DNA of 64,000 bases from Blasia pusilla (taxonomy: Eukaryota; Marchantiophyta; Marchantiopsida; Blasiales), in the NCBI GenBank assembly GCA_050084515.1, contig CM114275.1, forward strand, positions 28,148,001-28,212,000, in the 5' to 3' direction. Below the pieces are notes generated by a model that had not been told where the DNA came from, made no database searches, and saw nothing but the letters and a program-made list of their open reading frames with translations. Below are positions 1 through 10,557 of this stretch, piece by piece. Position 1 is the stretch's first letter. The number at the start of each line of letters is the position of its first letter. The translations under genes and the position numbers were made by a program.

Positions 1-1011
1 CAACAGATGGGGTTCATTATAATTAGAGGTAAAAAATATATTCTATAAGAAGTAAAGCACCTCAGTGAGTTTCTTGTCATCCAGTGACGGATGGAAGAGG
101 GCAGGCAGTCGGCAAGAATACTTGGATTAAAATCATGATCATTTTATGCTTGTGCATAACAAGGGCGGTGGTAGTGTTGTATATGGGAAATGGCCCGACC
201 CAGCCAGAAATAGCATTATTTGGTACTAGGAGTTTTAGTTTGGGGCAGGGGAACCAAATTTCCCCAAACCTAGTCATAGAAATTGGCCCCAACTTTGGAA
301 ATTTGTCCCAAAATCACTACACCTTCCTTACCCTTTGCTGCCCCGTGAAGATGTGATAGATACATAACCAATATTTTCATATAGAGCAAGAATCATGATT
401 GCACACATTCACACATGCAAGCATTCTTTGTTATGTCCTCTTATGCAAGAGTTTGGGTTTAATGTCCAACATGGAGAGTATGGGCGTTGTTAATCCCAAG
501 GAAGTAGTGTTTTGGAACTATGGATGACACGAGTTAGAAAAAGATCACTTTTGTGCGTTTCATATTCGTGCAACGCCATTAGGTTCCCAAGTTCAGAATT
601 TGGAAAAAAAATCAACTATTGTTAGTGGGAACCCAAGTAAATATACCTGAAAATTTCAATGTGAAGATGCTTGTTGGATATGTCATGAACATATATATGG
701 AAGAGGTTCCCCACACCCACAAGCTTTCGATGTACTAATTTTTTTTTCATGATAGTTAAATGGATTTCCTCTCAATCTTAATATACATGTCATCATTCTC
801 TCCGGCGGAATCTATGGCTTTCCCTTCGCTCTCTTACAAGGTACAAGTGAAAGGTCCTATCATGAACATAGTTGTTTGTATCATAAAGGAGTTCTCTAAT
901 GCTTTGTCCAAGCATATGCACCTTATCCATGTCCATGGTGTATCAAATGAGAAGAAGAGCATCCAAAAATATGGTTATTGGAATCAAGGGAACAAATGGA
1001 GACTTAAATAA
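1..1011. other. No recognised gene
   Basis: I see no gene here. The open frames are short, lack recognisable motifs and look like chance. The sequence is moderately AT-rich, and nothing in it resembles the LTR module that starts at 1012 or the copia element that follows it. Confidence 0.5.
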
Positions 1012-1340
1012 TATGTCACATCTTAGTTAGCTGACATGTAGAGTTCTACCCCATTGTTGACATAGAGGTCATCGGGTTGTTCGGGTGTAACTTTGTCCAG
1101 AGATGTCAAATGAGGTCGGCGAGTCGTGCGACATGTTTGTTGCGTCGGAAACATCGTCTCTAATAATTTCATTAATTTGGTCTTAGTTAGTTAGATGACT
1201 CGCTGACCAAGTCAACGGTCGCCCGGTAACATGTGCACTCAGGTTATCGTTGGGATGGCTATTTTTGGGGAAAAAGCCTTTTGACTCTTCCTAAGGCTAT
1301 AAGACAGGGAAGCTCATGTTGGGCCTTAGGAGCACCTCTC

Positions 1341-1403
<63 letters not shown>

Positions 1404-1517
1404 CTAAGGTGCTAGTCTCTGGATTCCCTCATAGCGGAGGGTGGATGTGGCTCGATATACCGATGTAGATTCAAGAGTGGAGTTTTAGGTCAAGTGATAC
1501 ATTTTTACATATTGTTG
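1012..1517 (+). repeat. Isolated LTR central module (B) of the PHD-gypsy family
   Basis: This stretch is similar along its length to the middle of the gypsy LTR at 9955-10436. It shares the start TGTCACATCTTAG, the segment GTGTCAAATGAGGT, a GAGCACCTCTCTTG block, and the end near GGAGTGGAGTTTTAGG. It is interrupted by a long GT microsatellite. The roughly 130-bp flanking modules found on both sides of B in the complete LTRs are absent here. Its right edge abuts the copia integrase remnant directly. It is either a fragment or a separately spread unit. Confidence 0.75.
1342..1401. repeat. (GT)n microsatellite
   Basis: An uninterrupted run of about 30 GT units lies inside the LTR module. The corresponding site of the LTR at 10301-10312 has only a short TTCGTGTGTGAG, so the run expanded at this locus. 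A 60-aa open frame across it is an artefact. Confidence 0.97.
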
Positions 1518-1518
1518 A

Positions 1519-3744
1519 GGCGGCACGTGCAATGCTGAATCAGAAAAATATGCCTTAGGTTTATTGAGTAATCTTCTTAATCAAACAAACTCTAACAACA
1601 TGAATTCATGATAAGATTCCATTCAAAGTCTTCACACGAAGTAAACCTGATTTCTCCTTCATGAAAGTATTTGGTTGTATTTGTTATGCTCATGTTCCTT
1701 TTGAAAGACGTCAGAAATTAGACCCCAAATCTGGAAGATGTATCTTCATTGGCTATGCTGATGGAACTAAGGGGTATAATTGTTACATTCCATCTTTTAG
1801 GCAACTTTTTATAAGTTGCGATGTTGTTTTTTATTAGCTAAAGTAATGGTATGCTCCAATCTGAGCCTATTCCACCTTTAAACTCGTCTCTTGTGGGGGA
1901 GAATATGACTATAAATCAACAGACATTGCCTACAAATTCCCCAAGTAATAGTGCAGGATTATGAGAGATTATAGATTCTTCAGTTAAATCTGTCAATCCA
2001 TGGTCGAGAAGAGTTCGTATTCTCTTTGTTGACACTAATGACAGCTCGAGTCAGATGTTATAGGCATCCACCTCTGAACAACAACTTCGTAGATCAAGTA
2101 GAGTCACACATCTTGTTCATAGATTCGTAAATGAAGGATTTCTTGCGACACATCATCCACATATGATGACTACCCTTCAAGAAGAGGAGCGGAGTTATTT
2201 TAAAGAAGTTGCAAGCAAGGTCGAATAGATTGAAGCTATGGAGGAGGAAGAGCTTGCTGCATTAAGACATCAAGAGACCTGGGAGCTGGTTGATATACAT
2301 TCCGGTAAGGAAGCTATGGATTGCAAATGAATCTACAAAGTCAAGCGCAATCAAGATGGTATAGTGACCAGATATAAAGCCTGATTGGTAGCCAAGGGCT
2401 ATGCACAACAATATGGCGTTGATTATGAGGAAACATTTAGCCCTGTTGCAAAGATGGCAACTACAAGAACAACCGTTGCACTTGTAGTAAGTAAGAAGTG
2501 GAGATTACATGACATGGATGTCAAGAATGCCTTCTTGAATGGAGATCTATATCTATCTATGAGGATGTATCTGTATGACTCAACCACCTGGATATGAGCA
2601 TCAAAAGTTTCTATTCCGCGTATGCGGGTTAAAGAAAACTCTATACGAGCTCAAACAAGCTCTAAGAACTTGGTATGGCAAGATTATATACATCCTACAA
2701 GAATTGGGCTTTAGGGTATGTGATTTTGATTCCTCACTATATGTCTTGAGAGGAAAAAGTCATAAAATTATCATTATGTTGTCTGTTGACGACCGCTTGA
2801 TTACTAGGAGTACTGAAAATATGGTACAACAAGTCAAGTTAAAGTTATATGTAGAATTTGATATGAAGGACTTGGGAGAACTCAAGTACTTCCTTAGTGT
2901 TGAGTTTATCAGGGTTGAAGAGAGCATATGGTTATTACAACGACAATATGCTCTTCATATGCTTTCAAAATATGGTACGACGGGTTGTAAACCAATCTCT
3001 ACACGATTGGACTAGAGTGTGAAGCTAAGAGTAGATGAAGGAGAGCTGCTTGCAGATTCTAATATGTACATGCGCATGGTCGAAAGTTTGATCGATGTGA
3101 CTATAATAAGGCCAGACTTGAGCTATGCAGTTGGCCTAGTGAGCCTATTTATGCAAGCACCTCGAAACCTCACCTTGATGTTGTGAGGAGGATTATGTGG
3201 CATGTGAAAATTTCTATTCGATTCGGGCTTCAATTTGAACCTTCTCCGAGTTTAGAATTATAGGGATTCACAGATGCTGATTGGGCAAGAAGTGTGTTTC
3301 ATATACACTTCACATCTGGTTATTCATTTACCTTGGGAAGTGCAGTTATAAGTTGGGCTTCAAAGAAGCAACCTAATGTGGCTTTATCTTCAATAGAAGT
3401 TCAGTACAAAGGAGCAACCAATGCAACGTGTGAGGCGGTGAGACGGTGTGGCTTCATCGATTACTTGCTAAAATTGGTGTTGGTAACTTAGGACCTTGTG
3501 TTATGTATACATACAATATTAGTATCATCAAGTTTGATAATAATCTTGTGTTTCATGGTCGAACAAACCATGTTGAGGTGCGCTATCATTTTATTAGAGA
3601 GAAAGTGCTTGTAGGAGAAATTGATCTTGTGTAATTAGGTAAGGATCAACAAATTGAAGATATCTTTACAAAGGCAAAGATAAGTTTGAGACGTTTCAAA
3701 ACGATTTAGGTATTAGAGATATCGATATGAGTTTGAGGGGGAGT
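1519..3744 (+). pseudogene. Ty1/copia retrotransposon remnant (integrase end, RT, RNase H)
   Basis: This is a decayed copia polyprotein, cut off at the 5' side within integrase. Around 1520-1840 the frames read like the integrase C-terminal side (AARAMLNQKN, then KVFGCICYAHVP and FIGYADGTKGYNCY). Reverse transcriptase follows at 2385-3015 with [17 protein letters not shown], then [13 protein letters not shown] and [19 protein letters not shown]; the catalytic site reads LSVDDRLIT. RNase H is at 3255-3490 (FTDADWARS, then ISWASKKQPNVALSSIE). Stops and a frameshift near 2580 break the frame. A polypurine tract (GAGTTTGAGGGGGAG, about 3730-3744) ends it, with an LTR after. It is inactive. The family is well supported; the exact 5' edge depends on where the LTR module at 1012-1517 stops. 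Confidence 0.9.
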
Positions 3745-3960
3745 ATTGAAGATTGAGTTATATTCAAGCTCTTCGGACACTCGAACTACTACATTTGGTA
3801 CTCACACGAAGTAGGAAAGTTTAATCTTGGTGAATTAGTCAATTAAGCATGATTATCTTAACTAGGATCAATTAATCACAATTAGTCTAACTCAAGACTA
3901 TTGTTAGGATTAGGGTTAGGGTTGCTTGTGCATACCCTATAGAATTGAGAAGCGAAAGGC
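3745..3960 (+). repeat. Copia 3' LTR (partial or decayed)
   Basis: This sequence directly follows the copia polypurine tract and begins TATTGAAGATTG, close to the usual TGTTGAAG start. Its last 100 bp (ending CATACCCTATAGAATTGAGAAG) are similar to 56220-56315, so the family is repeated in the window. The right boundary is approximate. Confidence 0.6.
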
Positions 3961-4576
3961 GTATCACCCATGCAGTATATGACTCAAAAGGAGATAGTTG
4001 TCAGAGTCGAGATACAACATCCGACGGATAGTGCTATGGTGCACATACGTACGATTACGACACCATAGCTGACTCGTACGATGTGTTGGCGGGAAGTACT
4101 GAGTTATATCCCCTAGGATTCATCGTTGACTTATGGGAGGAGATCGTTGCTTATCGACTAGGGTGGCAATCAGATGAAAAACGGATGACTCAGTTACCCG
4201 TATAATTTTTGGAACGAGGTGGTCTCCCACGTGACGATGTGGTGACCACGTTGGTAACATTCATAGCTAGTGTTAGTTAGTTGGCCTGGAGAGTTGTTGG
4301 AGGGGAACACACATGGGGAGGACATCCCAATAGCGGACCGCCCCACGGAGAGACAGACCATGGCAGACGTCCCTTCCCATGTCACTGAGACCTCTTCACC
4401 ATTATGGGGAACGTACGAGGCGTGATTTATAGAGGAGTGGAGATGACCTCTTGAGGCACGCGTGGAGTCATGCCTTTATCTTGGAGCAGCGAGAGACATG
4501 TGGCGATCAAGCTCACCGAGTGGAGACATTGACACCATTGGACATCACACCCGTTGTGTGGCATTGTCCAGAGGAG

Positions 4577-5320
4577 GGTGTCATAGTGTTAGATCTCTTT
4601 GGAGGGATCATCACAGGATTGACAGCAGAGTACAGACAACTCGGGTCATTCATTGGTTGGCCAAGAATTTGGATTGCAGGATTCAAGGTTACGGATATTT
4701 TGGGAGATGTTGTGAGTATTACGTTACTTGTAGGAGAGTCAGACATGTTTTTCGACTTACATTTTGGAGAACATGCCACTGTTGGATGATACTAGTGCAG
4801 AGGTGATGACAAGTGTGCATTAGGTGAGTTCTTGGTTGGGACCATATTGTTAGATGCAGCAGGCGTGGGATCACACACATATCGTCCACGATTGTTAGGG
4901 ACAAACCTTCTGCCATCGGAGGTGCTGAGACGAGCTTATGATGGAGTTCAGCGAGCACCACCCTTGACAATGGATGCGATCTTAGGTCCATGGCGTCAAT
5001 CTTAGGTTGTGACGTGGCAGGATAGACCCGAGGATAGACCACCATTGGCAATAGCGAATAGGATGGGGAAGTTGAGGGCAACCTTACCTACGTTGGTGAG
5101 CTTCCTAGTATCCCATGCCTTTCGACATGGGAGGGTCTGGCATGATTTTGGATGAGGTGACCCAAGCATTGGAGGAGCCTATTGCAAATGAGCGTAAACG
5201 CGCCATGGGGTTTGTTATGGGTACTATAGCGGTACTAGATGTGATTGAGGCATCACAGAGATAGGTGTTGGGAAAGGCTATGGACCTCAACTGTCTCACA
5301 TGGATAGTCAACGTAGGTAT
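4577..5320 (+). pseudogene. DNMT3-like C5-cytosine methyltransferase domain remnant inside gypsy pol
   Basis: C5-methyltransferase motifs occur in the canonical order, spread over two frames. Motif I is VLDLFGGIITGLTA (4583 onward); DNMT3 enzymes have a comparable LFDGIATG. A post-motif-IV stretch GHSLVGQEFGLQDSR follows at 4644-4690. Motif VI is YILENMPLLDD (ENM in place of ENV, 4758-4790). A motif VIII-like block LLDAAGVGSHTYRPRL followed by GTNLLP lies at 4847-4912; DNMT3 has [21 protein letters not shown] at this point. A motif X-like ERKRAMGF with VLGKAMDLNCLTW lies at 5190-5305. The catalytic PCQ of motif IV is not readable, and the segment between motifs I and IV is too short, so part is deleted. 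This copy is dead. The domain sits upstream of RT, as described for methyltransferase-carrying retrotransposons of charophytes. Assignment to DNMT3-like rather than another C5-methyltransferase class rests on motif VIII and X wording. Confidence 0.75.
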
Positions 5321-5719
5321 GGCTGAGCAGAGATGGATGCGAGTGGTATCCATGTCGTCACATCCACAAGTTGGCGCATTGTCTACAGGGTTTGTACAGG
5401 CATTGATTCGGGGCGGGATGAGGAGAGATAGGCACCCATGGACTTTCTGGGACGTCGTTTGAGCAGAGAGTGCAAAGGTGGGGAGAGTAGCATATGTTCA
5501 TTTTTCAGGTGTGGAGCATGATGTGGGAATTTAGAGTGAGGTGGTTTTAGTGGAGGTGGCGAAGGTTGCTCCATATCAACCAAAGCGGGAGATTGCATTA
5601 TCTTCAAGTGAGGTCACGATGGAGACTTGGGAGCATGTGATAGGTCTCAAGTTGACAGGAGGAGAGAGACGATGGGTGCATAGGTTTCTTAGAGGGCATG
5701 TGGATTTTTTTCCTTTAGT

Positions 5720-7640
5720 ATGAGAGACTTAGATATGCTGAAGGGTCCCGGGATATGGATTGAGTTGGCTAGTGACACGCCGATCTTTCGTCGACCCTAC
5801 AGGTACTCAAATATGGAACGAGCCTTGATTCAGAGTAGGAGTCGGGACTTGTTGGAGGCAGGACTTGTGGAGTTATCGCATGGGGAGTATGCATCGACCA
5901 TAGTCATGTTGGTGAAGAAGGATATGTATGGCTATTGGACAAGTAGGGGATTGGAGATTATTGTCCTATCAACCGACAGACGAGGTCAGATCGGTACGCC
6001 ATGCCTACTCCTGAGGAGATCTTTGATGCGGTAGGGCATGCAAAGATCTTTAGTACTTTAGATCTCCGTGTTGGTTATCATCAACTTCTTATCAAGGTGG
6101 AGGATAGGGAGAAGACAACGTTTAGGGGGATTGATCGATTCGAGAGGAATTGTTTGTATAAGTGGCGGTTCTTACCATTTGGGTTGAAGAATGCCCCTGT
6201 AGAGATCTAGAGAGTGATGAATAGGATTATGAATGGCTTGGATTTTTTACAGTGTTACATAGATGATATTCTTATCTTCAGTTCCACGGTTAAGAAGCGT
6301 GAGTGACTGTCGTGCGCTTACTCTCCTTGAACGTTAATCTTGTTGTTGCGGAAGCGTGCGTTCAGTAGGTCACGCTCTCAACGCTGATCTGGAACCAAAC
6401 ATGCACTCTAGTTAGTTGGGTCTTTGATCAATCAGCGGGCTAACTTTCAAAGTTCTCGTCTTGGTCTCTCATCAAGCTCAACCTTCCTAGTTTCGCGGTT
6501 TACAACACGGGAAAGTCCCACAAGACTTGGGACAAACTTTCTGGTTGGTTCAAGAACCTCAAACGGCGTTTCGCGCCTGGCGGTTCCTACTGTCCGATGG
6601 ACATCCAATGAGTCTTTAACCAAGACTCGCACAAAGTGAATCTCGGGTTGGAATCCAAGTGTAGTGTACAAAGTCCACTTCCTTGGATCAGGTTTGGGTT
6701 TCGAGTTCCAACGCCAAACTCCCGTTCCATCCCGTGCCTCTGAGATGCCGTTTGGCACTCAAAGTGGGAATTTGTGTTCCAAGACATCTTGGAGAGACTC
6801 CTCCCTTACTAATACTTCTAGGGATCTCAGGGGTCCCCTTACCTTTAGGGAAAGACATCCGGGCCTCTCCAATTGGCCCTCAACCCGATTGCTCTCACAG
6901 TCATTTTTGGCCAATATCTGAGTCTGTACTTATGCGTTTGCTGAGATCTTTGGTGCGTTGGAAGCGTCTCAAGATAAGCTTTCCAACTCTCCTTACTTGT
7001 CTCAAAATCATCTTGGGGCTAAACGTTATGGTCCAAAACACAGTCAAATTCCCCAAACACTAATCGTGTTCCAAAACTAGTTCTCACCTCCTTGGCAACC
7101 AACCTTCCAAGACTCGACTCATCTCAAGTCTTGGCTCGCGTTTGGTCTAGATTTCCTGGTCGCGATCACTAACGCACAAAATGCACAACTTTGTTCCGCG
7201 TTTCGTCTCTTGGAATTTTCCAAGAGACCTTTCCAAATGCCTCTCCAAAGCGCAACCATTGCACCGTGAGTCCACTTGAGTTCTGATGTTCCGCTTGGCG
7301 CCTATTTGGTGTTGTTTGGTTATTAGGGTTGCGACAACGACACCTAGAGGAGGTTTTTTGACGATTGCAATTACATGGACTAAAGTTACATCCAAGAAAG
7401 TGCATGTTCTTTCAGGAGCAGATTGAGTACTTGGAACACACCATATACCCGAGTGGGTTAGGTGTTCAACAGACAAAGGTGGAGGCTATTATGCAAATTC
7501 CATGCCCTATAAATGTGAGTTGAGTCTGAGCATTTCTGGGACTGGTGAACTTCTATTGACGGTATGTCAAGGATTTTAGTGCGATCGCAAAGTCTTTGAC
7601 CTTGCTGACGAGGCTTGATGAGGTTTGGCTTTGGGAAGAT
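5720..7640 (+). pseudogene. Gypsy reverse transcriptase, split by an insertion
   Basis: The RT domain of gypsy copy 1. Recognisable parts are PIFRRPYRYSNMER (5780s), LLEAGLVELSHGEYASTIVM, MPTPEEIFDAVGHAKIFSTLDL with VGYHQL (6001-6090), FLPFGLKNAP (6170s), and the catalytic box CYIDDILIF (YIDD at 6256-6267). The frame is lost near 6303, where a 1028-bp foreign segment starts. It resumes at 7332 with the thumb region (LHPRKCMFF, then FLGLVNFYRRYVKDF near 7530). Frameshifts lie near 6000 and several stops occur, so no protein is made. Confidence 0.88.
6304..7331. mobile_element. Unclassified ~1-kb insertion inside gypsy RT
   Basis: Sequence unrelated to gypsy separates two parts of RT that would otherwise be adjacent: codons reading KKRE end at 6303, and codons reading RQRHLEEVF start at 7332. 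The segment starts TGACTGTCGTGCGC and ends near GGGTTG. It contains no recognisable protein and I saw no convincing terminal repeats or target-site duplication. It could be a solo LTR of another family or a non-autonomous element. Confidence 0.6.
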
Positions 7641-7745
7641 GATTAAGAGCAAGCATTTCAAAAGCTCAAGGATAGGTTGACATCCTTATCCATTTTACAA
7701 AGACCGGTTAGGGGTCGCCCATTCCAATAACACACAGAGTGGAGC

Positions 7746-8060
7746 ATGTTGGATCTAGGAGCGATGCTTACTCAAAGAGATGACGAGGAGAGGGAGTTCG
7801 TTGTGGCTAATGCAAGCAAATCAAACAACATTGCAGAGGCAAAGTACAACTCCTACAAGAGAGAGTGTTTGGCTGCAGTGTGGGCCATGGCACACTTCAG
7901 GTGTTATCTATTCGGAAACCCTTTCACACTTATCACTGATCATCAACGGTTGAGATGGTTGATTGAGTCCAACAAGCTTAGGGGAAAGCTTGCCAAATGG
8001 GCTCTATTATTGCAGGAGTACGAGTTTGAGGTGGTTCATAGGCCAGGTCGACTGAACTAG
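7746..8060 (+). pseudogene. Gypsy RNase H domain (copy 1)
   Basis: An open stretch of 104 codons with typical Ty3 RNase H wording: GAMLTQRDDEEREFVVANAS, YNSYKRECLAAVWAMAHFR, then LITDHQRLRWLIES and LLLQEYEFEVVHRPGRLN. The catalytic E of KRECLA and D of TDHQ are present. Stops lie immediately before and after, so it is a broken piece of the polyprotein. Confidence 0.9.
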
Positions 8061-8441
8061 GATGCAGATGGGTTGAGTCGCAACCCATGTGTGAGTTAGA
8101 GAGACGACATAGGACCTCGATGGCATGGAGAGACTGACGAGGAGATGGTGTCCGGTTAGCACACATCTACTCTTCTTTGTTGGTTGACTATGACAGGTCA
8201 ACAAGAGACGATTACTCCAATGGTGGGGTCAGATGATGAGTCCTCATATCCGGAGGTCACTGAAGAGGCAACAGGTAGTCGTGATATCCAGGACAACATG
8301 AAGGTTATGGAGTTCCTTCGTACTGGTGTCATAGCAAGCACAATGAGTGCTAGAAAGCGGGATCGGATCCTATAGAGAGCCAGGATGTTCAGGTGGGAGG
8401 GGACATATATTCTATGGATATGGGGAGATGATAGGGTTTGA

Positions 8442-9023
8442 GTGATGCCTCATCCTTCTGAGCGAGCACGTGTAGTGCAAGATGCCCACAAGGAGTTGGG
8501 GTATTTTGGAGTAAAGCGTACTTACACCTTACTCCAAGTTCAGTATTGGTGGCGGGGCATGCACATTGAGGTTCAACAGTTTGTAGCCATGTGTATGGTA
8601 TGTGACCGAGTGCGAGCATCCTTCAATGCTTCCACTCCGCAGTTACATCCTTTTCCGATTATGGGTTTAGGTTATCGATGGAGTCTAAACTTTGCGGGAC
8701 CTTTACCATTGACGGGGCTTCATCATAGGTACGTGTTGGTCATGGTGGAGCATTTCTCCAAGTGGATAGAGTTGGTGGCACTACCAGACAAGGCTCGTGA
8801 GGGAACAACTTACGCATTTCTAGATTGTGTGCTTAGTCATTTTGGTGCACCAGCAGAGGTGTTGACTGACCAGGGTACCGAGTTTAGGGGAGAGTTTGTG
8901 GCCTTCTGTGATCAAGCAGTGATAGATCACTACAACACGTCTAGAGATCATCCTAAGGCAGGTGGGTTGGCGGACAGAGTTGTACAGACGGTGAAGAGAG
9001 AATTTCACAAGTATGGCTTGTAG
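8442..9023 (+). pseudogene. Gypsy integrase, zinc-binding and catalytic core (copy 1)
   Basis: Continuous 193-codon stretch. The N-terminal zinc-binding region reads DAHKELGYFGVKRTYTLL then FVAMCMVC, with one metal histidine replaced by tyrosine. The core reads WSLNFAGPLPLTG, then VLTDQGTEFRGEF and DHPKAGGLADRVVQ. The first catalytic Asp is Asn (copy 3 keeps Asp) and the catalytic Glu is Asp, so the enzyme would be inactive even without the later stops. Confidence 0.9.
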
Positions 9024-9592
9024 CGGGGACATTTGAGGGAGTGGGACATGCAGTTGCCATGGTTGGCTATGGGGTATCGCTTCAATCGGCAGGCATCCTT
9101 AGCGTCATTTTTTCCCGTATTTTTTGCTCTATGGGAGAGAGCGTGATTCACCTGCAACTATTCGACGTTGACATGGCCATGACAAAGGTGTTAGATCTTG
9201 ATGATCCAGATGTGTGGATGCAAGCGTGTTCTCAACATGCAAAGATTTTTCGTAGAGTTATGCCTATGGCATATGAGAACTTAGCTATTGCTCTACAGAA
9301 GGATATATTGAGGTATGCAACCATTTGTGGAGGGGATTATCATCTAGGGATTAGGATGTTCTATCCTAGAGATTATGTATATTTACAGCAGGGGGCATCC
9401 ACGATGCTAGACGTCACTGCAAGGCGCAAAATCTTACGTGTGTGCAAGGTGTTACCGGCCGGAGTCCTTATGTTGGAGGGACAGGATGGTATGGTTTGTT
9501 TTGGAAGGATCATATGCGCAATTGTGCGCCATGCCATCTTCCAAATGTGGACAAGACACTGGATCCGAGCTTGGCGGCCGTACCTGCAACTT

Positions 9593-9745
9593 GAAGTGTA
9601 TGTTGTGTGGATCTACAAGGGCCCAAGGGATGCAGCCACCGTGTTGGTGTGTGATGGTTTTTCTCGAGGGTGGCATATGTCATGTCTGATCTCCCCCCTC
9701 TTAAGGTAGTTCCCACGGGATGATGGATATGTCCAAGATGTGTAT
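9593..9745 (+). pseudogene. PHD finger at the pol C-terminus, degraded (copy 1)
   Basis: This matches the intact PHD fingers at 62115-62252 and 61280-61417. The first cysteine pair (LKCMLCGSTR) is in one frame; ATVLVCDGFSRGWHMSC is in another; a final WICPRC pair lies near 9730. A frameshift follows GSTR, the fourth zinc ligand is Phe (CDGF), and stops lie near 9708 and 9720. A conserved NCAPCHLPN block precedes it about 80 bases upstream. PHD fingers usually bind histone H3 tails; the role in this element is inferred. Confidence 0.75.
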
Positions 9746-9818
9746 AGGGTAGTAGGTCATGTCAGGAAGATGTGCTATCTGGAGTTGGGGGGATCCAACT
9801 ACCAACTAGGGGGGCAGT

Positions 9819-10557
9819 TGTGTGATCTTGATGTACATGTGTGAGTTTTTTTTTTTACATGTGTGGATCTACCCGTGTATTGGGAAAATCTGTGTTGTGT
9901 GGTGTGGATGTGACCAAAAATATGTATTGTGTAGCGATATGTATGTGCACGACAGTTGTCACATCTTAGTAGCCGATAAGTAGAGATCTATCGTGGCGAC
10001 GGCATAGAGAGCCAACAAATTTTCTTGAGTGTAACTTCATCCTAAGGTGTCAAATGAGGTTGAAGATAGGTCTGTTGTGTCAGGAACGTTGTTTTTGACA
10101 ACTTTCCTGTTTGGGTCTTTCACAACCGGGTGACTTGTTGAGCAAGTCATTGGCCCTTGGTAACCTGTGCGCGCAAGGTTACCAAGAGGATTTCTATTTT
10201 TAGGGGAAGAGCCTTTTGGCTCTTCCTACACCTATATATGGGAGAGAGATGGCTTTCCCAAGTCATCTTTCTCATATTGGGCCATTGGAGCACCTCTCTT
10301 GTTCGTGTGTGAGATAGGACCAGGGTGCTAGTGTCTGGATTCCTTGATAGCACAAGGTGGACAAGGCTTGATATGTCGCTATAGATTGAGGAGTGGAGTT
10401 TTAGGCCAGATGTGCCATTTTTACTCTTATTTTTGTTGTGTGATCTTGATTTACATGCATGAGTTGATTTTTTGTACATGTGTGGATCTACCCATGTGTT
10501 GGGGAAGATTGGTGTTTTTTGGTGTGGATGTGACTAGCGATATGTATGGGCACGACA
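9819..10557 (+). repeat. 3' LTR of gypsy copy 1, with A-B-A structure
   Basis: The LTR follows the polypurine tract, starts TGTGTGATCTTG and ends GCACGACA (TG...CA rule). It is about 739 bp. Its first 136 bp (A, 9819-9954) recur as its last 121 bp (A', 10437-10557): both start TGTGTGATCTTGAT, contain ACATGTGTGGATCTACCC, and end CACGACA. The central B module is 9955-10436. The same A-B-A layout occurs at 18929-19682 and 60319-61094. A TATA-like CTATATATGGGAG lies at 10232 in B. Confidence 0.85.

Larger units (their letters stand above)
3965..9818 (+). mobile_element. Ty3/gypsy copy 1, internal region (DNMT3-like, RT, RNase H, integrase, PHD)
   Basis: The internal part of a plus-strand Ty3/gypsy element, with many stops and frameshifts. 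The order is an unassigned 5' part (3965-4570), a DNMT3-like methyltransferase remnant (4577-5320), a spacer that may hold the protease (5350-5700), RT (5720-6303 and 7332-7640), RNase H (7746-8060), integrase (8442-9023), the post-integrase tail (9041-9560) and a PHD finger (9593-9745). A G-rich polypurine tract (ACTAGGGGGGCAGT, ending 9818) precedes the 3' LTR. No 5' LTR was found, so the left end is truncated or too decayed to see, and I recognised no gag or primer-binding site. A foreign segment of about 1 kb interrupts RT. The copy cannot be autonomous. Confidence 0.85.

Noticed and set aside
3905-3925. Telomere-like GATTAGGGTTAGGG
   Set aside because: Only two imperfect units, within a copia LTR, and the related copy at 56.26 kb has GATTAGG alone. 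The usual plant telomere unit is TTTAGGG.
4462-4806. 114-codon open frame overlapping the methyltransferase motif I
   Set aside because: Rich in Arg, His and Cys with no motif. The other two frames carry the C5-methyltransferase motifs in order.
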